Assembly: GCF_003259435.1 (NCBI RefSeq)
Contig: NZ_QLMA01000004.1
Span: forward strand, 310,001-374,000
Length of the DNA: 64,000 bases
Direction of reading: 5' to 3'
DNA from: Chitinophaga dinghuensis
Lineage (GTDB): Bacteria > Bacteroidota > Bacteroidia > Chitinophagales > Chitinophagaceae
The translations under genes and the position numbers were made by a program. The notes beneath the pieces were generated by a model, which had not been told where the DNA came from, did not search any database, and worked only from the letters and a program-made list of their open reading frames with translations. Below are positions 9,437-16,607 of this stretch, one piece after another; the first letter of the stretch is position 1; each line of letters starts with the position of its first letter.

Positions 9437-11113
9437 ATGAAAAAAATCAGATATATCCTGTCATTTGCCGCTGTTACCGCCATGATGGCGGCTTGCTCCA
9501 AAATTGGGGAAGTGCCGAGCGACAAAGCAGACAAACCTAAATTCACCGATAAAAGTAAAGTGCTGGTCATCGTGGTGGAAGGTCTTGCCGGACAACAACT
9601 GAAAACCGTCAATCCACCGGTACTCGCAGATATGATGAACCATAGCACTTTTAGCTATGATACGCAGGCAGATACCATTACTACAGATGGCGCATCCCTG
9701 GCTAGTATTTACACCGGGGTGCCCAACAGTAAAAATGAAATCAGAGATAGCTCCCTGAAACCCGCTTCCACCAGCGGCGCCAGGTATGCGCCTTTTTTAA
9801 CTTTGCTCAAGAAAGCAGGCAAAAGAACAATGCGTACCATTTCTGTTACTGGCTGGGAAGCTGTAAATAATACTCTGCTGGCAGATGCTTCTGTGAAAAT
9901 TACCACAAAAGATGATGACGCTACAGTAAGAGATTCTGCGGTGAACAGGTTGAAAACAGATAGCCTGGATGTGATGTTCACACAGTTTAACGGTATCAAT
10001 AAAGCGGGGAAAGGCTTTGGCTACTACGCTTATGTACCGGAATATGCCAATGCTATTAAAACAGTAGATGGCTATGTAGGCGATTTACTGAATGCGATTA
10101 AAGCGAGACCCGATTACGCCAGTGAAAACTGGCTGATAGTGGTGCAGTCCACACATGGTGGTATTGGAAAGATTTATGGCGGCGACAGCGAAAGCGAGAT
10201 GAATAGTTTCTCGCTCTACTACTGCCCGGATCTGTTCCGTTACCAGGTGAACCAGGCTCCGTCTATCCGTTCCAGTATTAAATTTGCAGACCAGGGCGCT
10301 AATGCAGTAAATGCGGTACTGAATGATCCTGCTGCCTATAATATCGGCGCACCTACAGCTACTGCCCAGTATACTGTGGAGTGTAAAGTGAAAACACCAA
10401 AAGGTAGTAGTCCTACCTATCCTGGTTTTCTCTCTAAGCGAGCCAATTTTAGCCCTGGAAATGCCGGCTGGACTTTCTTCCAGGAAAATGCCTACTGGCA
10501 GATTAACTTCAGTGGTACCGGCGCTACCGGTAATATGCAGGCAAAAGGAGATAACATCAATGATGGCAACTGGCATCACCTGACAGCAGTATTTGCCACC
10601 AAGGCCAATAACCAGCGCGTATGCTCTACCTATACAGATGGTAAATACAACAACCAGGTAAACGTTACCAGCTATGGTAACCTGAATACAACCGCTCCGC
10701 TTACACTGGGCTTCATTCCTGGTTCTGTCAATACCCCGGTTACTATTTACATGTCCGATATTCGTGTCTGGGCCGATACCCTCACAGCAGATGTAATCTC
10801 TAAATATAGCTGTACCAACAAACTGGATGCAAGCCATCCTAATTTCTCCAAACTGGTTGGCTGGTGGCCAATGAATGAGAACAAAGGCAATATCCTTCGC
10901 AATGCGGCAGCAACTGCGGCTGGGAAAGACTTTGTGGTGAATGGCGCATATTCCTGGGAAGCCATGAACTATGTATTCCCATGTATTGCCAGCGTCGACA
11001 GACAGAATGCCCCATTGAATACAGATCTCTTTTACCAGATTGCCTATTGGATGAATCTGGATTTGAATCCTGACTGGGAGATTAATGGTCGGCTGTGGTT
11101 GAAATTCTTTTAA
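9437..11113 (+). CDS. Lipoprotein with degenerate alkaline-phosphatase-like domain and LamG/DUF4983-type domain (paralogue 2)
   Basis: Second paralogue of the phosphatase-like/LamG lipoproteins. The start at 9437 (MKKIRYILSF) is preferred because it opens a signal peptide ending in MMAACSKIG (Cys20); an in-frame upstream ATG at 9383 overlaps the M60 gene. In the phosphatase-like part the first metal Asp is replaced by Glu48 (VLVIVVEGLAG), the Thr-Asp-Gly-Ala nucleophile loop is present (TITTDGASLASIYTG), and the later segments read NGINKAGK and QSTHGG, so only one His of the metal set remains. The C-terminal jellyroll is clear (YTVECKVK, GWTFFQENAYW, DGNWHHLTAVF, IYMSDIRVWAD). Spacing of about 30 bases on each side supports one transcript. 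Confidence 0.75.
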   Translation: MKKIRYILSFAAVTAMMAACSKIGEVPSDKADKPKFTDKSKVLVIVVEGLAGQQLKTVNPPVLADMMNHSTFSYDTQADTITTDGASLASIYTGVPNSKNEIRDSSLKPASTSGARYAPFLTLLKKAGKRTMRTISVTGWEAVNNTLLADASVKITTKDDDATVRDSAVNRLKTDSLDVMFTQFNGINKAGKGFGYYAYVPEYANAIKTVDGYVGDLLNAIKARPDYASENWLIVVQSTHGGIGKIYGGDSESEMNSFSLYYCPDLFRYQVNQAPSIRSSIKFADQGANAVNAVLNDPAAYNIGAPTATAQYTVECKVKTPKGSSPTYPGFLSKRANFSPGNAGWTFFQENAYWQINFSGTGATGNMQAKGDNINDGNWHHLTAVFATKANNQRVCSTYTDGKYNNQVNVTSYGNLNTTAPLTLGFIPGSVNTPVTIYMSDIRVWADTLTADVISKYSCTNKLDASHPNFSKLVGWWPMNENKGNILRNAAATAAGKDFVVNGAYSWEAMNYVFPCIASVDRQNAPLNTDLFYQIAYWMNLDLNPDWEINGRLWLKFF

Positions 11114-11143
11114 CGTGTTTTCTCATTCTTAAATGAATGCATT

Positions 11144-12886
11144 ATGCAGAAATTATTAACAGGATATATCAAATGCGGAGTGATAGTAGCTGCCATGGCA
11201 GGACTGGTGGGCATGTCCGCATGTACAAAAGAGCAGGTCAAACTGGTACATTACGATACAGATACCAGCGGGCAGCTCATGGGAAATGCCGCTCTGAAAC
11301 AACGTAAGGTGTTACTGATCGGTATTGATGGAGCAGTAGCCTCTCTGGTAGAAAGCATCAAACCTCCTGTCATTACAGGACTTTTACCACAAAGCGTATA
11401 TACGTTTTCCGGTATGAACGATTCTGTCAATACCGCCGGCGCTACCTGGTCTACCTTGATGACGGGGCAAACCAGCGTTGCGCACAAAATTGTAGACAGT
11501 ACGCTCATTCCACGATCAGTAGAAGGAAGCCATGATGCGATCAAGTATTATAACAGCATTCTTTATTTTATTAAAGATGATAACAATAGCGCGAAAATCA
11601 CTAGCATCACTCAGTGGGCGGATCTGAACTACTTCGCGATGAATTCCGCAGATAAGCTGATTAACGTTAAAAACACCGATGGCGATAAAGGAGTACAGGA
11701 TGCCGCCATTAAGGAGTTGAATACCGCCAGCCCGGATGTGCTGATCGTGAATTTCAACAGTCCTTCTTTGGCAGGTATCAAATCCGGCTTTGCAGATAAT
11801 GCCGACTATCGCCAAGCCATCACCAATGTAGATACCTATATCGGGGAACTGCTGAAAGCGGTAAAGGCCAGGAAAAATGCGGCGAAGGAAGAATGGCTGG
11901 TTATTATCCAGAATACCACCGGCGGCTATCTGAACAGGGTAGGAGGCGGTTCCCGCTCTGAGAGAGACAATATGACCATCTACTATAGTCCCATTATTAC
12001 TCCTGGCCGCTTTGACGGCCCTACTTATCACGATCTGGGTATTCGCTATACCGGCGGCGCTTCCAATTATATCCGTGCGGAGAATAATGATGGAGGACTT
12101 TACAATCCTGCTGATGGCGAAATGACCATAGAAGCAAAAGTACGTTTCAATAAGGGGCCGCGTGGCAACTATACCTATAGCTACCCGCCTTTCCTGAGTA
12201 AAATCGATTCCCTGGATGGAACCGTTAATGGCTGGGGCTTTTACCGCGATGGTACAGATATCGCATTCGCATTCCAGGACGGTGTAAATGCCAATGAAGT
12301 AAGGCCCGGCGTTAAAATCTCCGATGGCGCATTCCATTCCATCATTGCCACGCTGAAGCATACGTATGATGCCACTAACGGGCACGTATATACTGCCAGT
12401 GTATTCATTGACGGTACAGCGAAGAATACTGCCACCATCAAGAAGGGAGAAGCCAGAATTGAATCCGGTAGTCCGTTGGTAATAGGTTATCGTCCGGTTA
12501 TCTACAATGATAACAATGAAATAGATATGTACCTGACAGACCTGCGTATCTGGAACGTGGTACTCCCGGATGATATCATTCTGAAGTATAACAAAACATA
12601 TGTAATAGACAACACTCATCCGTACTACAGTAAGCTGATCGGAGACTGGAGAGGGAATGATCATAGCGGGAATGTACTGCATGATTACAGTCCTTCTAAG
12701 AAAGACTTTACAGTGACCGGTAAATATACATGGGACGCGCTTGGGATAGTGACTCAGCCCAATATCCCGGCTGCTCCATGTAATAAAGATGTAGCCTCCT
12801 CTGTACTCGGATGGTTCGGTATTACCTTACCCACTTCCACTATGCCGCCGGGCGTAAACTGGATCAAGGTGGTTGGTACAAAATAG
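11144..12886 (+). CDS. Lipoprotein with degenerate alkaline-phosphatase-like domain and LamG/DUF4983-type domain (paralogue 3)
   Basis: Third paralogue; lipobox GMSACTKEQ at Cys27. The fold markers are VLLIGIDGAVA (Asp62 kept), NTAGATWSTLMTG at the nucleophile loop, and YRQAITNVDTYIGELLKAV followed by WLVIIQNTTGGYL. Where an active enzyme would have Asp-x-x-x-His and Ser-Asp-His-Gly this protein has NSPSLAGIK and QNTTG, so it also seems to lack a full metal site. The LamG-like domain follows (MTIEAKVRF, GWGFYRDG, DGAFHSIIATL, VFIDGTAKN, MYLTDLRIWN). It is the last gene before the terminator at 12931-12966. Three diverged copies in one operon suggest recognition of related but distinct ligands. 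Confidence 0.75.
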   Translation: MQKLLTGYIKCGVIVAAMAGLVGMSACTKEQVKLVHYDTDTSGQLMGNAALKQRKVLLIGIDGAVASLVESIKPPVITGLLPQSVYTFSGMNDSVNTAGATWSTLMTGQTSVAHKIVDSTLIPRSVEGSHDAIKYYNSILYFIKDDNNSAKITSITQWADLNYFAMNSADKLINVKNTDGDKGVQDAAIKELNTASPDVLIVNFNSPSLAGIKSGFADNADYRQAITNVDTYIGELLKAVKARKNAAKEEWLVIIQNTTGGYLNRVGGGSRSERDNMTIYYSPIITPGRFDGPTYHDLGIRYTGGASNYIRAENNDGGLYNPADGEMTIEAKVRFNKGPRGNYTYSYPPFLSKIDSLDGTVNGWGFYRDGTDIAFAFQDGVNANEVRPGVKISDGAFHSIIATLKHTYDATNGHVYTASVFIDGTAKNTATIKKGEARIESGSPLVIGYRPVIYNDNNEIDMYLTDLRIWNVVLPDDIILKYNKTYVIDNTHPYYSKLIGDWRGNDHSGNVLHDYSPSKKDFTVTGKYTWDALGIVTQPNIPAAPCNKDVASSVLGWFGITLPTSTMPPGVNWIKVVGTK

Positions 12887-12930
12887 TAGCATAGCAAATA
12901 AGTCGCAGCAGCACTGATCCCAAAAAAATA

Positions 12931-12966
12931 AGAGGGCGTCTCCCGCTGAAATGGAGACGCTCTTTT
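12931..12966 (+). terminator. Rho-independent terminator of the SusCD/M60 operon
   Basis: An A-rich lead (aaaaaaataag) is followed by the stem agagGgcgtctcc / ggagacgctct with loop cgctgaaat and a TTTT tail. It lies 45 bases after the third LamG gene and just before the small secreted-protein gene. Confidence 0.85.
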
Positions 12967-12998
12967 ATCTATATTTTATCACCATAACCCACTTAACA

Positions 12999-13373
12999 AT
13001 GAAAAAAATTGTAATGACCCTGATGCTGGTGGCATCTTGCGCGCTCTTTGCCAACGCATCTGTAAAAACGACGCCTGTTCTTTTGGAGAATCCTCCTTAT
13101 CCGTACCTGATTTACTATTACGATGCGCCGTTCGACTGGACCTGCCAGCTGGTATACGTCTACAGATCCGATACCAAGGACCTGGTAGAACTTTATGCAG
13201 TAAACCCTGTAACGCAGCAACGTACCTACATGGAGCATAATGTCATCATCAACAACGCGACTAAGACATTCTCCCTGTATGTAGATAATACAGACTCGGG
13301 TAATCAATATGTAACGGGTACTTTTTCCAGTACTACTGGCGGTGGTAGCACTACCTGGGGCCCGGCGTTATAA
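12999..13373 (+). CDS. Small secreted protein of unknown function
   Basis: A 124-residue protein not recognised. The start at 12999 (MKKIVMTLMLVASCALFANA) is chosen because it gives a clean signal peptide with cleavage near ANA-SVK; an in-frame ATG at 12951 lies inside the preceding terminator. The mature part is about 100 residues, beta-rich, with aromatic segments (YPYLIYYYDAPFDWTCQL) and a Gly/Ser/Thr tail (SSTTGGGSTTWGPAL). It has no lipobox that fits (Cys15 is inside the hydrophobic core). It is transcribed in the same direction as the uptake operon but after its terminator, so it is either read through or has its own promoter overlapping the hairpin. Similar Tyr/Trp-rich small exported proteins are common in Chitinophaga; role unknown. 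Confidence 0.7.
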   Translation: MKKIVMTLMLVASCALFANASVKTTPVLLENPPYPYLIYYYDAPFDWTCQLVYVYRSDTKDLVELYAVNPVTQQRTYMEHNVIINNATKTFSLYVDNTDSGNQYVTGTFSSTTGGGSTTWGPAL

Positions 13374-13399
13374 TAAGGATTAGTTCAACGAATAATCAA

Positions 13400-13517
13400 A
13401 AAAAGAGGCTGTCTCATAAATAACTTTTACCCATTTTTATTTGGGTACCTGATGGAAAAGATTTTCGTTTAAACGATTCTCAAGCCCATCAAGGTAGTTA
13501 TGAGACAGCCTCTTTTT
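13400..13517. repeat. 118-bp element with 20-bp perfect terminal inverted repeats (MITE-like or bidirectional terminator)
   Basis: The ends are 20-bp perfect inverted repeats (AAAAAGAGGCTGTCTCATAA at 13400-13419 and its complement at 13498-13517). The 78 bases between contain two smaller palindromes, TACCCA-N8-TGGGTA and CGTTTAAACG. It sits between two convergent genes, where a terminator is expected, but the long structured interior is unusual for one. The GAGGCTGTCTCA-type end resembles insertion-sequence termini seen in Bacteroidota, recalled rather than checked. No coding capacity. Confidence 0.6.
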
Positions 13518-13526
13518 AAGAATATT

Positions 13527-13838
13527 TCATTCCGGGTAAATCCTCACCTGGTAAAGTCCCAGGTACTTTATGAAGGTGGCGCCGCGGATTTCTTTCTTTA
13601 ATATTAAATCAATTTCACAATTCAATATTTCCTGCAGTCCTATCCAGATATGCAATAATCTTCGCGGTTCTTCTACACCCGTCAGCGGAAGTAGATCCAT
13701 CCATAGGTCAATATCACTTTCCCCCGGTCTGAATCTTCCGTCAATGACCGATCCGAAGGCGTACAGTTCACCGATGGCATGGCTTTCACAAAAGGCTCTT
13801 ACAGCCGGTAATTTATCTTTTAACTGTGCGTGCATCAT
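13527..13838 (-). CDS. Minimal nucleotidyltransferase (MNT/pol-beta fold) domain protein
   Basis: A 103-residue stand-alone nucleotidyltransferase of the pol-beta/MNT type. The signature is complete: Gly29-Ser30 in AFGSVIDGRF, the paired acids Asp42 and Asp44 in ESDIDLWMD, and the third acid Asp77 in NCEIDLIL. Proteins of this size transfer nucleotides, for example AMP, to partner proteins and are best known from HEPN-MNT pairs. Here no HEPN protein is adjacent; instead the start ATG overlaps the stop of the upstream DUF4132 gene (ATGA at 13838-13835), which implies translational coupling with that gene. A partnership with the DUF4132 protein is inferred from this alone. Confidence 0.85.
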   Translation of the reverse strand: MMHAQLKDKLPAVRAFCESHAIGELYAFGSVIDGRFRPGESDIDLWMDLLPLTGVEEPRRLLHIWIGLQEILNCEIDLILKKEIRGATFIKYLGLYQVRIYPE

Positions 13839-15826
13839 AGGTCGGAAGGACGGATGTCAGGAAGTATCTCTTTATCAGTTATCTCATTATCTGTCGCCAG
13901 TATACTTGCTTTACTAAGAATCACTGTGAGCATTAAATCTCCCTCGTCCGGCAAGTACTGGGTAGCGCTTCTTTCTGTTAAATTAGGACGAATCCCTATA
14001 TATCTGTCTGTCTTTGAATTATAAGCAAGGCCAATACTCAGGTGAATCTTATATGATGCCAGGCGTCCTGTTACATATAAATACTCGCCCTCTAGCTTGC
14101 AACGATCTCCAAAGGCCAGAGATGGCAGTAACATTTGCAGGATATCTCTTCTTACGGCAGCAATGGGCGACAATTTCCGCTTTGCGTACTGATTATAGTA
14201 ATTCCGTGTTTGCTCCATTACCTCGGCTACTTGTATGTATTCTCCTCCGATGGTCGATACACTTACGATCATATCGATATCCCGCATAATTTCGGAAAAT
14301 GCTACTGGCGGTATTTCCTGAATGGGAAGTTCTCTTTTGTTTCGTTCAAAATGAATGATACCGGTAACTTGCAGAAACCTACCATCCACTTTCTCATCTA
14401 TCAATTGATCGGCGATTTGGAAATAAGCACTTAGATTATAAGCGGGCAGTATGAAAGAGGAATCTTTATGTTTAAAGCTCCCGGTAGACCATCCACGCAT
14501 TTTACAGAGGGCCTCATACTGTTTTTGTTTTACTATATGTCCTTCAAAAAGCTCCGTCCATTTGTCATCATTTTCATTTGCCCTGTATACTTCGCGGAAT
14601 GCCTGCCGAAAAGGCTGCTTCAACTGATGGTCTATGCAGTACCTTCGCCAGTCTTCCGTTGCTTCGGAGCTGGCAGTTACAGGATGCCACAACCGGACAG
14701 TTGTCTCCTTATCTTCTGCCCATTCTACATTTTCTCCATTAAGATTTACAAAACCTCCTTGTTGGTAAATGGCACTGGTGGCGCGGTTTCCGTTGGTGAA
14801 TTCCCAGATCAGCAATTTTCCTATTGCACCTGTAAACGGATGCGAGATATAATAGGGCTCCCATTCTTCAAACTTCCACTCACGATTATGACGATAGATT
14901 TCTTCTACCCTGTTTTTCTGTAAGGTGTACTGTGTACTGATTTTTTTCAGCTCCTGCCTGATAGGCTTGAATTTAGTCGTTAGCTCTTTCTGTACGGCTG
15001 ACGGTACTTTCACGGCGGGTCTGCCATTTTCCAAAATCACGATTTCAGTGGGGCCCGTTTTTAATAAATCGATCCCCATCATATATCCACCCTCTTTCAC
15101 CATTAGCTGATGCCGATGATTGAAATTCAATTCCGGTACGAATTGCTCTTTTGTCTTTTCAGCACCGCCGGTTTTATTTCCTTTCTCACCAAACTTCGCA
15201 ACAGCTGTATCTATGGCTTTTTTATATGTTTTGTGCTTAATAAAGTCGCGTACAGCCATTAATCGCGGTACTGCAAAGGTTGGATCTTCCTTGCTGTAAA
15301 TGTACAGGATATCCATACTTACTTCAGGGGAAAACTTCATAATGGCATCCATCACATTGAAAAATACTTCATTTTTCAGTATCGTGTTAGTATGGATGAC
15401 ACCGCGCAGAATCCGGCCTCCCAAGGTATAAAAGTAATAGTATCCATCGTGGGAATACAACGGGTTTTCTTTGGTGTACATATAATCTCCGTCTAACACC
15501 TTTTTTACCCATTCCGGACGTTGATTTTGCACAATTTTTTCCATCCTGGACGTTAAAAAAAGCTCTTGTTTACTGTGTTTGCCCTGTTTTCCCCAGTAAT
15601 CATCCAGTTCGTTAGTTGCTTCATGTATCTTACTTAATCTTGTTGTTAACCAGTTGGCAGTAAGATCAATATAATTTTCATGACCGATTTCTTCCAGTAA
15701 GACGGCTGCTTTCTCATACCATTCTTTGGAAGGACGAAGTTTATGATTGTCTAGAGATAGGAATAAGGTGAACAAGTCTTCCCAGGCTTGCCCAGCGGGT
15801 AAAGGGAAATCATGAATGGTTCTCAT
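13835..15826 (-). CDS. DUF4132-family protein (MolR/YehI-like)
   Basis: A 663-residue cytoplasmic protein without signal or membrane segments. The central-to-C-terminal part matches DUF4132: YISHPFTGAIGKLLIWEF, a WHPVTASSEATEDWR segment, QLKQPFRQAFREVYRANEND, HIVKQKQYEALCKMRGW, and a final region with IHLSIGLAYNSKTDRYIGIRP. The N-terminal 250 residues are helical and look like repeats (KHKTYKKAIDTAVAKFGEKG). Family relatives such as E. coli MolR/YehI have no proven activity and are often longer, so this is a compact member. It begins about 57 bases from the start of an otherwise empty gap and is coupled to the nucleotidyltransferase downstream. Function unknown; a two-gene regulatory or defence module is possible. 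Confidence 0.75.
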   Translation of the reverse strand: MRTIHDFPLPAGQAWEDLFTLFLSLDNHKLRPSKEWYEKAAVLLEEIGHENYIDLTANWLTTRLSKIHEATNELDDYWGKQGKHSKQELFLTSRMEKIVQNQRPEWVKKVLDGDYMYTKENPLYSHDGYYYFYTLGGRILRGVIHTNTILKNEVFFNVMDAIMKFSPEVSMDILYIYSKEDPTFAVPRLMAVRDFIKHKTYKKAIDTAVAKFGEKGNKTGGAEKTKEQFVPELNFNHRHQLMVKEGGYMMGIDLLKTGPTEIVILENGRPAVKVPSAVQKELTTKFKPIRQELKKISTQYTLQKNRVEEIYRHNREWKFEEWEPYYISHPFTGAIGKLLIWEFTNGNRATSAIYQQGGFVNLNGENVEWAEDKETTVRLWHPVTASSEATEDWRRYCIDHQLKQPFRQAFREVYRANENDDKWTELFEGHIVKQKQYEALCKMRGWSTGSFKHKDSSFILPAYNLSAYFQIADQLIDEKVDGRFLQVTGIIHFERNKRELPIQEIPPVAFSEIMRDIDMIVSVSTIGGEYIQVAEVMEQTRNYYNQYAKRKLSPIAAVRRDILQMLLPSLAFGDRCKLEGEYLYVTGRLASYKIHLSIGLAYNSKTDRYIGIRPNLTERSATQYLPDEGDLMLTVILSKASILATDNEITDKEILPDIRPSDL

Positions 15827-15994
15827 TAGGGTAAAATAATAAAGTCAATAATTTTACTCAATATGGCATATTTATAGGAGAATTTGATGTTAAGTGATTA
15901 CTTTATTCAAGATTGTTTTAAATGGGGAGAAGGGGAGACGAAAGATGAAATAAACACTTACCTTCTTCCGGTTGCAGATTCAAATACAAAACTA

Positions 15995-16026
15995 AAGGGC
16001 ACCTCAATAGAAATTGAGATGCCTTT
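15995..16026 (-). terminator. Terminator of the DUF4402/usher operon
   Basis: Read on the - strand: GGCATCTCAAT-TTCT-ATTGAGGTGCC followed by CTTTAGTTTT. The stem has 11 pairs with one wobble. It lies 33 bases after the stop of the last DUF4402 gene. The stretch 15827-16058 otherwise holds only the DUF4132 upstream region. Confidence 0.75.
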
Positions 16027-16058
16027 TATTACTCCGACACAATCGCTAGGATGCTATT

Positions 16059-16574
16059 TCAATTATAATTTACAGTCACAGGAAATGGAGTAAGACTGGT
16101 ATACGTTCCTGGTGCCTGGTTCATGGCTACATTCAGTGTAGCGCCTACATTCAGGGCAATCTGACCGCTTGTAATGACGGCGCTTCCTGATGGGAAGCTG
16201 GTAAAGTTAGTAGCCCACATCACTTGTGCGCCATTAATTAATACGAATGGGATTGTTGGTAGTGTAATGGCAAAAGAATAACCATCTTCACCTGTAACAT
16301 CAAATACAGCAGGTGTTGAGATGCCGTGGTTGGCCAGTACAGCTACACCACCAGTAGTTGTACGCATACCCGATGGGGATAATTTCAATGTTCCGTTGCC
16401 AGTACCTGATGGTCCGAGGGTACCGAAATTCATGTCAACTGTTTTAGTAATTGCGATGGGAGTAATAAGTCCCGCAGCTGCATTTGCGGAGGCATTACCT
16501 GAAGTCTGTGCAACCGCATTACCTGCAGCAATCGCCAGAAATGCAACCATTAATGATAGGAGCTTTTTCTTCAT
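16059..16574 (-). CDS. DUF4402 secreted protein, candidate pilin C
   Basis: A 171-residue exported protein of the DUF4402 family. It has a signal peptide with cleavage at AVA-QTS, a 28-residue N-terminal extension with alternating small and hydrophobic residues (ANAAAGLITPIAITK), the DMNFG start of the beta domain, GEDGYSFAITLP, and a C-terminal strand LNVGATLNVAMNQAPGTY...TPFPVTVNYN. The last strand alternates hydrophobics and has a penultimate Tyr, as chaperone-usher pilins do for chaperone docking. It is the last gene of the operon, 33 bases after the usher-like gene. I infer a fibre subunit; a free surface protein remains possible. Confidence 0.75.
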   Translation of the reverse strand: MKKKLLSLMVAFLAIAAGNAVAQTSGNASANAAAGLITPIAITKTVDMNFGTLGPSGTGNGTLKLSPSGMRTTTGGVAVLANHGISTPAVFDVTGEDGYSFAITLPTIPFVLINGAQVMWATNFTSFPSGSAVITSGQIALNVGATLNVAMNQAPGTYTSLTPFPVTVNYN

Positions 16575-16607
16575 GGAGAATTGAATTTTAAGTGATTAAA
16601 AAAAGAG

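Noticed and set aside
11516..12682. Antisense open frame of 388 codons
   Set aside because: It lies wholly inside the third LamG-type gene on the opposite strand, has no start context or family motif, and reflects the codon bias of the real gene.
6157..12886. Active sulfatases or phosphodiesterases
   Set aside because: The metal-binding His/Asp motifs are missing and no sulfatase C-x-P-x-R motif is present.
15884..16093. Small + strand open frame of 69 codons
   Set aside because: It runs through the terminator hairpin at 15995-16026 and into the end of a DUF4402 gene; composition is not protein-like.
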